64,000 nucleotides of DNA, taken from NCBI GenBank assembly GCA_021371855.1, contig JAJFVL010000054.1, forward strand, positions 48,487-112,486, written 5' to 3'. This DNA comes from Bacteroidales bacterium (GTDB lineage: Bacteria > Bacteroidota > Bacteroidia > Bacteroidales > VadinHA17). Shown here piece after piece: positions 55,114 to 63,420 of the stretch. Both the position numbers and the translations under genes were made by a program. The notes under the pieces are model-generated. The model was not told the DNA's origin. It did no database searches and worked only from the letters and a program-made list of their open reading frames with translations. How positions within the stretch are numbered: position 1 is the first letter of the stretch; every line of letters begins with the position of its first letter.

Positions 55114-57258
55114 ATGAAAACTTTTTCAAGTTTATTCATATTTTGTTTGTTTTTCATTAACCTTTCAGCATCACCAATTAAATCAGAAGATTTTAACAGA
55201 TATTTTAAATTACTTCCAAAACCTCAAAAAATCGAGTTCCCCGACGGTAAGCCAGTATCAGCCAATGACCTGCGCTTTTTATTTCTCACCGGACTAACAA
55301 AAAGACCGGTACTTGATCAACCTCTGGGTAATTTACCTGTTGCAGAGTCTCCGGGAAAAGGAGTTATTACACTGGCTTTATCCCAGAAAGAAAATCTTCC
55401 ATCATCTAAAGAAGGTTATATACTTATTGTTAAAGATAATCAGGTTACAATAACATCCCGTGGTGAGGCCGGACTATACTACGGTTGTCAGACTCTATTG
55501 CAACTGATTGAAGACTCTCATGATCAACTTATTGACATACCTCCATGTATTATTACTGATTATCCGGGTGTTCCTTACCGTGGCATTCATCTGGATATCA
55601 GGTTTCATCTTAATCCTGAGATTTATTATTACCAGCTGATTGACCGTCTGGCAAAGATCAAGATAAATGCCATTATTGTTGAATTTGAAGATAAGCTGAG
55701 ATATAATAAAGCACCGGTAGTTGGAGCGGCAAATGCAATTTCTATCGATGAATTTGCTGCAATAAGCAGATATGCACATGACCGGAACATTGATATAAGC
55801 CCGCTGGTTCAGGGATTAGGACATGCCGGTCATATTTTAAAACATGAACAATATAAATACCTTAGAGATGATCCTGGCTCAGAATGGGCCTTTGATGCAT
55901 TAAAGCCGGAAACCTACGACCTGCAGTTTGCTCTTTATGAGGACGCTATGAAAGCCACTCCTTACGGTAAATATTTGCATGTGGGAGGCGATGAGGTTTA
56001 CAATCTTGGTCAATCGGAACTTGCTAAGAAATCAGGAATGAAACCGGTTGAGTTGCAGCTTTACTGGTTAAATAAAGTCAGCGAATTTGTCAAAAAGCAG
56101 GGAAGAATACCCATTTGCTGGGATGATATGTTTTTTAATCTGTCCGGCTTGTTTGGCACTATGCGTAATAATGCCGCAGGTATGTCAGATGAGCAGATTG
56201 AAAAGATATGGAAAGAAAACCAACACAAGATGGATAATTATGTAGAAAAGTTCCCTGAAGAATGTATTTACATGAGATGGACATACTGGAATACAAAAGT
56301 TCTGGGCAACCTTAAAGCCATCGACTGGCTCATTTCCCAAAACCTGAGAGTAATGGGAGCGACAGCAGCCCAGGACATGTCTCCTTTGCTTCCACGCAAC
56401 AATTCAATTTTCAAACCGATAAAAGACTTCTGCGAAATTGCCACAGAAAAAAAACTGGACGGTATTTTATGTACTATGTGGGATGATTCAGCATACAGTT
56501 TCGAAACATTCTGGCGCGGCATCTTTAATTTCGCTTCAATGAGCTGGAACTATGAAGATATTAAATCAGATGATTTTAATGCAATATTCCGTCACAGGTT
56601 CTATGCCCCTGAATTAAGTGATCCTTCATGTGAATTTCAGAACATGCTTGAACTTGCCCTCTGGTTCTGGGATGGCGCCCTGATAAATAATTCGACATAT
56701 TATAAACATCTGTCAAAAGATGACGTCTACAATCCGTCAGGAGACAGAGGAGACCGCCGGATTTACCCTGAGTATATTGATCTTATTGAATTACCTGATC
56801 CTGATAAACCAGGAGAATGGTCCGACAGGTATAAAGATAAAATTTCCCTGGCAGGAAAGGAAGTATCAAGATATGAAACAATTAAGAACAGAATTGCAAA
56901 TGCTTCAAAACTTGCAAGAAGGAATCATTATTCTTTGGCTCTGATGAACCAGATAAATGAGTTCCAGATATATTCTTCAAATATTATACTACTACTGGAG
57001 AAATATGATAAATCAACCTCTACTGCCGGAAGACAATCAATGAAAACGGAAATACAAAACTATGTCAGCTCTTTCAGCAAAATAAGATGTACTCTTGAAA
57101 ATGTTATATCTGAAACCAGATTCCTTAAGGATCCTGATGGATACATACGATCCAAGACTGCTGACCTGGCAAATGGAGGAAAAGACAATGACTGGATGTT
57201 TGTATATGAAACAGTTATGAATGAAAAAGTAAAAAACTGGCTTGAACACCTTCTTTAA
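55114..57258 (+). CDS. GH20-family beta-N-acetylhexosaminidase, tandem paralogue
   Basis: A 714-residue secreted paralogue of the gene at 52998. Signal peptide (about 1-19), GH20b domain and barrel (PYRGIHLDIRFHLNPEIYYY) match throughout, and the catalytic pair is Asp293-Glu294 in HVGGDEVYN. It carries a short insertion near residues 535-560 (DVYNPSGDRGDRRIYPE) absent from the other copy, which may change specificity. The two copies probably arose by tandem duplication and then diverged. About 95 bases separate it from the GH109-like gene that follows. Confidence 0.88.
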   Translation: MKTFSSLFIFCLFFINLSASPIKSEDFNRYFKLLPKPQKIEFPDGKPVSANDLRFLFLTGLTKRPVLDQPLGNLPVAESPGKGVITLALSQKENLPSSKEGYILIVKDNQVTITSRGEAGLYYGCQTLLQLIEDSHDQLIDIPPCIITDYPGVPYRGIHLDIRFHLNPEIYYYQLIDRLAKIKINAIIVEFEDKLRYNKAPVVGAANAISIDEFAAISRYAHDRNIDISPLVQGLGHAGHILKHEQYKYLRDDPGSEWAFDALKPETYDLQFALYEDAMKATPYGKYLHVGGDEVYNLGQSELAKKSGMKPVELQLYWLNKVSEFVKKQGRIPICWDDMFFNLSGLFGTMRNNAAGMSDEQIEKIWKENQHKMDNYVEKFPEECIYMRWTYWNTKVLGNLKAIDWLISQNLRVMGATAAQDMSPLLPRNNSIFKPIKDFCEIATEKKLDGILCTMWDDSAYSFETFWRGIFNFASMSWNYEDIKSDDFNAIFRHRFYAPELSDPSCEFQNMLELALWFWDGALINNSTYYKHLSKDDVYNPSGDRGDRRIYPEYIDLIELPDPDKPGEWSDRYKDKISLAGKEVSRYETIKNRIANASKLARRNHYSLALMNQINEFQIYSSNIILLLEKYDKSTSTAGRQSMKTEIQNYVSSFSKIRCTLENVISETRFLKDPDGYIRSKTADLANGGKDNDWMFVYETVMNEKVKNWLEHLL

Positions 57259-57353
57259 TTACGAGAGCTAATATTTTATATATTTAAGTTATCAAAAAAT
57301 TAAGAATATTTTGTTTGAATTTTTGAAAATATAAACAACTATAACTTATCAGA

Positions 57354-58808
57354 ATGAAAACAGATCGCAGAGATTTTATAAGAATCGCCGGTGTCGCCGG
57401 TACTGGAATGATAGCAACCGGCCTAACTTCAAAAGGAGCCGATAAAAAAGATAAAAAATCAGAACCTTTTGCACACACAAAAGAAGCCTCTGAGCAGGAA
57501 CACAAGCAGTTTTTTAACATGTGTGGATATGCAGCTCCAAAACTTAATAAAGTGCGTATGGGATTTATTGGTCTTGGAAACAGAGGTCCGGTAAACCTCG
57601 ATGCAATGGCATATGTTGAAGGTGTTGAAATCAAAGGGCTATGTGATAAGAGGATGGTTAGGGTTGATAATGCACAGAAAATACTTTCTAAACATGGCTT
57701 GCCGCCCGCTAAATCATATGGAGGAAGTGAAGATATATGGAAGGAGCTATGCAAAGATCCCGATATTGACTTTGTTTCTGTTGCTGTACCCAGGGGGCCT
57801 CTGCATGCACAAATTGCAACTTTTGCAATGGAGCATGGGAAACATGTGGCAGTTGAAGCTCCTGCAGCATCAACGCTTGAAGAAGCCTGGAAATTAGTCG
57901 AAACATCTGAAAGAACAAGGAAACATTGTATGATGCTCGAGAACTGCTGCTACGATTTTTTTGAGCTGCTGACACTTAATATGGCCCGCCAGGGGTTGTT
58001 CGGAGAATTAATTCATGCCGATGCAGGCTATCTCCATCATCAAAATAATTTTGTTCCCATACCGGAAGGTGGTGATATGTGGCGTGTGAGAGAGAGTCAG
58101 CACCGCAATTGCAATCTTTATCCCTCCCATGGCATCGGACCAATATGTCAGAAAATGAATATCAACCGTGGCGACAGACTGGCACTCATCTCTTCTATGT
58201 CATCAAACGACTTTACAATGGGGAAGATGGCTGCGGAACTTGCAAAAAAAGATAGTTTTTACAAGGAATTTGATACAAATTCCTATCGGGGTAACATGAA
58301 TACTTCCATTATAAGAACTCAAAATGGAAAAACAATTATGCTGCAATATGATATAACCAGTCCCCGGGTCTATTCTCGTATACAAACGGTAAGCGGTACA
58401 AAAGGATTATGCCAGAAATATCCTCTTCCAGGCAAGATCACATTTGGAAATGATGAATGGCTGAGTGACGAAGAGATGAAAGCAGTTACTGATAAATATA
58501 CACCTGAGATTGTTAAACGTATGGGAGATCTGGCGAAAGAAATCGGTGGTCATGGTGGCATGGACTTCTTAATGAACTGGCGTCTGGCCGATTGTTTAAG
58601 GAATGGTCTTCCTGTCGAACAAGATGTATATGATGCAGCTGCATGGAGTTCAATAGTGCCGTTAAGCGAATGGTCTGTGGCCAACGGATCAAATTCTATC
58701 AGAATACCTGATTTTACATGCGGTTCATATAAAACAAATACTCCTCTTGATATTACTATGTCAAAAGGAGGCAATACAAACGTACGACCGTTGCCTTCTA
58801 AAGGATAA
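57354..58808 (+). CDS. GH109-like NAD-dependent glycosidase family protein, Tat-exported
   Basis: A 484-residue paralogue of the gene at 51545, with an RR leader (DRRDFIRIAGVAG), Rossmann motif GFIGLGNRGPV (about residues 70-80), CMMLENCCYDFFELL and the catalytic segment NLYPSHGIGPI (Tyr256, His259). Thr of YPTH is changed to Ser, which is conservative. The C-terminal half (SGTKGLCQKYPLPGKI, GGHGGMDFLMNWRLADCLRN) is conserved with the first copy. It closes the GH109-GH20-GH20-GH109 block and precedes a PIG-L deacetylase gene by about 110 bases. Confidence 0.8.
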   Translation: MKTDRRDFIRIAGVAGTGMIATGLTSKGADKKDKKSEPFAHTKEASEQEHKQFFNMCGYAAPKLNKVRMGFIGLGNRGPVNLDAMAYVEGVEIKGLCDKRMVRVDNAQKILSKHGLPPAKSYGGSEDIWKELCKDPDIDFVSVAVPRGPLHAQIATFAMEHGKHVAVEAPAASTLEEAWKLVETSERTRKHCMMLENCCYDFFELLTLNMARQGLFGELIHADAGYLHHQNNFVPIPEGGDMWRVRESQHRNCNLYPSHGIGPICQKMNINRGDRLALISSMSSNDFTMGKMAAELAKKDSFYKEFDTNSYRGNMNTSIIRTQNGKTIMLQYDITSPRVYSRIQTVSGTKGLCQKYPLPGKITFGNDEWLSDEEMKAVTDKYTPEIVKRMGDLAKEIGGHGGMDFLMNWRLADCLRNGLPVEQDVYDAAAWSSIVPLSEWSVANGSNSIRIPDFTCGSYKTNTPLDITMSKGGNTNVRPLPSKG

Positions 58809-58916
58809 GAAACTGGTTGATTAATTCCCCGGTTTTCTGATATTTGTTTAATATCTTCATATGCCAAGATTAAGATATAATATAAACCAGCGACTTAAAC
58901 TCAATAAAATAAATTT

Positions 58917-59783
58917 ATGAAAAAACAACTCTTCATTCTGCTTTTTGCTTTTGTTTGCATCATAGGTTCCCGGGCTCAGGATAAGCCTATCCGTGTCATC
59001 GTTTTTGGCGCCCATCCCGATGATTGTGACCTTGCTGCCGGAGGCACTGCTATTAAATTCACCAGGTTGGGGCACAAGGTTAAGTTCGTGTCGATGACAA
59101 ACGGCGATGCAGGTCATCAATCGATGGGCGGTGGAGCTCTTGCAAAAAGACGTATGGCAGAAGCTAAGGAAGCAGGTCGACGGTTCGGTGTTGAATATGA
59201 AGTTCTTGATAACCACGATGGAGAATTAATGCCTACCCTTGAAAACAGATTGAAAGTAATAAGAGAAATACGAAACTGGAACGCCGACATTGTGATCACT
59301 CACCCATCGGATGATTATCATCCTGACCATCGTTACACCAGCATTCTTGTCCAGGATGCTTCATTTATGGTTATTGTTCCAAATATTGCCCCCGACACAC
59401 CACCTCTTAAGAAAAATCCGGCATTCTTCCATTACACATCATCAGAACCTGATATAGCTATTGACATTGACGATGAACTATCACAAAAAAATTATGCCGT
59501 AGCAGCACACGAATCCCAGTTTTTTGAATGGCTTCCCTGGTTAAATGGAAACCTAGATAAGGTACCCAAAAGTAATGAAGAACGACTTCTGTTTCTGAAA
59601 AAAAGATTCACCCCGCCAAACGAGACCGTAAGAAACTGTCTTAAAAAATGGTATGATGAACCTCATGCTTCACAGATAAAAAATGCCGAAGCTTTCAAGA
59701 TAAGCGAGTTCGGCAGACAACCAGACCATGAAGAACTAATAAAACTATTTCCAATGCTTGCAAACAACCATGCCGGGAAATAG
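58917..59783 (+). CDS. secreted PIG-L/LmbE-family N-deacetylase
   Basis: A 288-residue zinc hydrolase with signal peptide (about 1-20). The zinc motif GAHPDDCDLAAGG (about residues 31-43) and the second ligand region HPSDDYHPDHRYT (about 126-138) are intact, along with FVSMTNGDAGHQS. The family removes N-acetyl groups from GlcNAc moieties (GlcNAc-PI, mycothiol and bacillithiol precursors, diacetylchitobiose). A secreted form beside GH20 and GH109 genes suggests action on periplasmic amino-sugar oligomers. It converges with the MFS gene at 59819. Confidence 0.85.
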   Translation: MKKQLFILLFAFVCIIGSRAQDKPIRVIVFGAHPDDCDLAAGGTAIKFTRLGHKVKFVSMTNGDAGHQSMGGGALAKRRMAEAKEAGRRFGVEYEVLDNHDGELMPTLENRLKVIREIRNWNADIVITHPSDDYHPDHRYTSILVQDASFMVIVPNIAPDTPPLKKNPAFFHYTSSEPDIAIDIDDELSQKNYAVAAHESQFFEWLPWLNGNLDKVPKSNEERLLFLKKRFTPPNETVRNCLKKWYDEPHASQIKNAEAFKISEFGRQPDHEELIKLFPMLANNHAGK

Positions 59784-59818
59784 GTAAAGAACATGACAAG
59801 GTAACTCATCATAACCTA

Positions 59819-61045
59819 TTATACTTTATCTTTCTTATAAAAGAAGATAAGAGCAATTGCAATGCATATCGCTGCAAAAATAAAGCCGACAGATAAAAAT
59901 GCCAATCCGTTTGACAGGCCAAAGATTGGTTTAAGAACACCCAGGATATAAGGGGCTGCTGATCCGACTACAAAAGCAAACATCAGCATGATGCCAGTTG
60001 CGGTTGACCGGTAAGGCATTTCGATTACATCGTATAGTGCTGCAAAAATGTTTGAATCATATGCACCGCGACAAAGGCCAAATATTGTCAAAGCAAGATA
60101 AATAATTAGTATTGAGTCGCTTTTGCCAATAATAAAAATAAAAGGAGCCCCAATCAATAAACCAACCAGTTGTACAAGACCTCTTATTCCAAAATATTTC
60201 TGTACCAGCTTATCTGAAATTCTTGCGCCTATGATAACACCAAAAAATGCTGCTGCAAAATGATAAAAAGTTGAATCAAAACCTGCGCGGGCTAAAGAGA
60301 AATTAAATTTTTCATGTAAAAATGTAGGCATCCATGTCAGGAAACCGACACCTGCAAATTGAAAACTGGCAAATGCCAAAGCCAGTAAAATGGCAGTAGG
60401 TTTCGTAAAAAACACTTTTATTACTTCTTTAACGCTTTTTTTTGCATCAGTTGTAACAACAGCATTTAACAATACTTTAGAATCTTTTATTCTGAAATAA
60501 AAAACGGTTGCAAGTATGATACCAAATCCGCCAAAAATGAAAAAGGCCGAGCGCCATCCAAATGAATCAGCAATATACCCTGTAAGATAACCACTTCCAA
60601 TAATGCCAACATATAATGCAGTTTGATGTATAGATATAGCTGTAGCCCTGGTGTTTTGATGATATTCACATATAAGTGAATTGGCTGAGGGAGCATAAAA
60701 AGCTTCACCTCCTCCCAGTGCTATACTTCGTAAAATTATAAGTTGAACAAGAGTATAACTAAAGCCTGTGACTAAAGTTGCCGCACTCCATACTAACAGG
60801 CTCACAATAAGAATGTATTTCTTGTTTATCCGATCTCCGATTATACCACCTAAAGGAACCATTAATCCATAGAACAATGTGAATATTGATGCTATTAATC
60901 CCATATCGGCATCTGTAAAACCAAGATCATCACGTAAAGAGGGGAGAACTATATTAAAGATCTGACGATCAGCCTGATTAAAGAAAAATGCAAGCCAAAG
61001 AAGTATGATAAGTTCCCATTTATAAGCAATGTTGATTTTTTTCAT
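59819..61045 (-). CDS. MFS transporter, anion:cation symporter (ExuT/GudP)-like
   Basis: A 408-residue inner-membrane protein with twelve hydrophobic segments. The pattern FFFNQADRQIFNIVLPSLRD and LGLIASIFTLFYGLMVPLGG with DRINKKYIL (the conserved loop 2-3 motif) is typical of the ACS family of the major facilitator superfamily, which imports hexuronates, glucarate and related sugar acids. It is the first of three minus-strand genes that probably form a unit transcribed leftward from about 63.3 kb. Confidence 0.82.
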   Translation of the reverse strand: MKKINIAYKWELIILLWLAFFFNQADRQIFNIVLPSLRDDLGFTDADMGLIASIFTLFYGLMVPLGGIIGDRINKKYILIVSLLVWSAATLVTGFSYTLVQLIILRSIALGGGEAFYAPSANSLICEYHQNTRATAISIHQTALYVGIIGSGYLTGYIADSFGWRSAFFIFGGFGIILATVFYFRIKDSKVLLNAVVTTDAKKSVKEVIKVFFTKPTAILLALAFASFQFAGVGFLTWMPTFLHEKFNFSLARAGFDSTFYHFAAAFFGVIIGARISDKLVQKYFGIRGLVQLVGLLIGAPFIFIIGKSDSILIIYLALTIFGLCRGAYDSNIFAALYDVIEMPYRSTATGIMLMFAFVVGSAAPYILGVLKPIFGLSNGLAFLSVGFIFAAICIAIALIFFYKKDKV

Positions 61046-61122
61046 TTTGAGATTTTATTTTTTTTAATCCGAATGTTCCTGAAGATCAAAGAATTTAATT
61101 TTTTAATTTTTTTATATTGTTA

Positions 61123-62244
61123 TCACACTTTAAGAAATATCTTCTTCTTATATAATATATATAGAAATACCCAACCAATTGTTGTAATCCCAATACTGTT
61201 AATAAGTGGTGTCCATGTTGCAGGCAGAAGGTCAGTAATTCCGCCAAAGAAAAACGTGGTTACTGACCTGAAATTAATTATCCTTCCGGTAAGATAGATT
61301 GTTAATGGATTCAAACCTATCACCACAAAAAAGAATGTCCATTTTTTATATTGCCAGACATCAATTATGAGGTAAAAAACGGAAAAAAGAAGCAGGCTCA
61401 ATCCTCCCACCCAGCAAACGTACGAACTTGACCATAACATCTTGTTAATGGGGAATTTCAAATCCCAGATCTTTCCGATTATCATTAGAGCTACTGCAGT
61501 CAAAATCATGTACAACACTTTACGCAATGGTTTGTTATTCATATATTTAGACATTACAAATTCACCAGTTAACATTCCAAGTAATGCTGTCCCGACAGAT
61601 GGCATACTGGTGAAGAATCCGCTGGGGTCAAAAATCCCAAGGTATAATTTTCCAGGGGTAAGGAGACGGTCGAGATATCCGGGCAAATTTCCTTCCAGGG
61701 AAAATGGATCAGCTGAACCAAGGTCATGTGCAGGAAAAATAAGAAGCAGGAGCCAGTAACCAATCAGAAGTGCCCAGAACCATATAATACGGGAACTAAG
61801 TTTCGTATTCATAAAGATAAGAGCAGCAAACATCCACGCCACGCCGATATGTCCAAGAACACTGCCATACCGTAATTCGGAGAAATTGAATCTGACAGCA
61901 TTATTGTACAGAAATCCCAGAATCACAAGGATCAATCCGCGCATTATTATATGCTTATAAATTAACCTGCGACTATTATTCAATGCAAGTCGTTTTGCCA
62001 GGGAAAATGGGAAAGATATTCCGGCAATGAAAAGAAACAACGGGAAGATCATATCGTAAAAATGGAAACCATGCCAAGGCACATGTGTAAGTTGTTCAGC
62101 ACACCATTTAAAGACAGGCCAACCGGTGAGAGTTGCGAGCCCGACGAAAATCCCTTCACCACCCATAATCCAGAACATATCAAATCCGCGTAAAGCATCA
62201 AGCGATTGTAATCGCTGGAAGGTGGGCTTATCTATGGTTTCCAT
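61123..62244 (-). CDS. HGSNAT-like membrane N-acetyltransferase (DUF5009 type)
   Basis: A 373-residue polytopic membrane protein, paralogous to the one at 15776. It has the family opening RLQSLDALRGFDMFWIMGGE (residues 11-30) and the THVPWHGFHFYDMIFPLFLF segment, in which His54 aligns with the proposed active-site histidine of human HGSNAT. About ten membrane segments and a basic YKKKIFLKV end follow. The inferred role is to carry acetyl groups from cytosolic acetyl-CoA to amino groups of glucosamine ends in the periplasm. This would suit the GH20 enzymes encoded to its left, which need an N-acetyl group to work. Confidence 0.78.
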   Translation of the reverse strand: METIDKPTFQRLQSLDALRGFDMFWIMGGEGIFVGLATLTGWPVFKWCAEQLTHVPWHGFHFYDMIFPLFLFIAGISFPFSLAKRLALNNSRRLIYKHIIMRGLILVILGFLYNNAVRFNFSELRYGSVLGHIGVAWMFAALIFMNTKLSSRIIWFWALLIGYWLLLLIFPAHDLGSADPFSLEGNLPGYLDRLLTPGKLYLGIFDPSGFFTSMPSVGTALLGMLTGEFVMSKYMNNKPLRKVLYMILTAVALMIIGKIWDLKFPINKMLWSSSYVCWVGGLSLLLFSVFYLIIDVWQYKKWTFFFVVIGLNPLTIYLTGRIINFRSVTTFFFGGITDLLPATWTPLINSIGITTIGWVFLYILYKKKIFLKV

Positions 62245-62289
62245 AATATGATATTATTAAGGTTCTTACTCCATTTAATTAAATTGTAA

Positions 62290-63312
62290 CTATTTATGGT
62301 TTTCCTCAAACCACACTTTAGCATTATGAGCCAACTCAATACCTTTTAAAATACGTTCACGGTTTTCTTCAATTGTTGGTTTCCAGAATGTTTGTAAAAA
62401 CCCAAGCAATCTTTTGTCGTTAATATTCTTTTCACAAAACTGTACTGTGTTTAAGAAGCTTTTCTCATTATCGGCATGATAACTTCCCGTCGGAATCTGA
62501 TCATATCCGTTAGCTTCCAGATCGAGATATGCTTTTACATAATTTATCTTTTCATCAAAGTCTTCTCCATAATACCAATTGCTCAGAACTACCGATTTAG
62601 GCATTTTTTTCATAAACTGTTCAGGGAAGTTCCATAACATATAATCTGGCCAGATCCATGCACGGGAGTTTTGTTTCTCCACCTGATCTACCAGAAAATA
62701 GAAATCGTTCCACCATACCTCATCCTGTCTTACAACTATGTACTTGTAATGACTTTGGTGACTGGCATTTTCTTCATCCATTCCCAGATGGAAAAAGCGG
62801 GGTTTGTCAAAAAGGCTGCATACTTCCTTTATCAGATCTGAACAAACTTTGTAATATTTTTCTGTCGATACCATTCTGGAATATTCACCCAACCATGTAT
62901 CGTGCCCTGTTGAAAAATTAAGTTTTGGAATCGGTTCCAATCCCATTTTGCGAATCCGTTGTAATTCGTTTCTGAATCGTTCCGTGGTCCATGCATTATT
63001 GACTGCAATTTCAGGATGGCTATCATATCTGATTGCATTGCCTAAATCTATTACGACCATATTCATCCCTTCCGACGACATTTTTGCGATGGCGTCATTC
63101 CATAAAGATTCACTCAATCTCATATCAGGACTGTATCCACGGAATGGCCTGTGTGGTGAAACATACTCTTCCCACATATTAAAGCTTAAATGCAGCAGAC
63201 ATGCCCAGATTTTGTCATCTGAAGCTTTCTTTTTTGGTATCAAAACATCCGGGAAAGTACTGATTATTCCTGCTGCTGATACTTGCTTAATAAAATCTCT
63301 CCGGTTTGTCAT
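62290..63312 (-). CDS. Tat-exported GH20-like TIM-barrel protein, short form
   Basis: A 340-residue protein with an RR leader (NRRDFIKQVSAAG, residues 3-15). It has no GH20b domain, but its barrel carries HLGMDEENA with Asp179-Glu180, the same HxGxDE pattern that holds the catalytic pair in GH20. Other barrel features are MVVIDLGNAIRYDSHPE, IPKLNFSTGHDTWLGEY and AWIWPDYMLWNFPE. It is about half the length of the neighbouring GH20 enzymes. A single-domain hexosaminidase-like activity is inferred. It could also be a barrel with a different substrate. It lies 45 bases upstream of the acetyltransferase gene in the same direction. Confidence 0.6.
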   Translation of the reverse strand: MTNRRDFIKQVSAAGIISTFPDVLIPKKKASDDKIWACLLHLSFNMWEEYVSPHRPFRGYSPDMRLSESLWNDAIAKMSSEGMNMVVIDLGNAIRYDSHPEIAVNNAWTTERFRNELQRIRKMGLEPIPKLNFSTGHDTWLGEYSRMVSTEKYYKVCSDLIKEVCSLFDKPRFFHLGMDEENASHQSHYKYIVVRQDEVWWNDFYFLVDQVEKQNSRAWIWPDYMLWNFPEQFMKKMPKSVVLSNWYYGEDFDEKINYVKAYLDLEANGYDQIPTGSYHADNEKSFLNTVQFCEKNINDKRLLGFLQTFWKPTIEENRERILKGIELAHNAKVWFEENHK

Positions 63313-63420
63313 ATGAAAATATTTTAAAATTATTTAATAGTAATTTTATCATTATCAGGTTGTTAAATAAAAAAAGACAATTGGATTTTCGTGCTAACTA
63401 ACTCAATAAAGCTTTACCTG

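Noticed and set aside
59775..59816. AATAGGT/ACCTATT dyad between convergent PIG-L and MFS genes
   Set aside because: Seven-base arms and a long loop make it too weak to call a bidirectional terminator.
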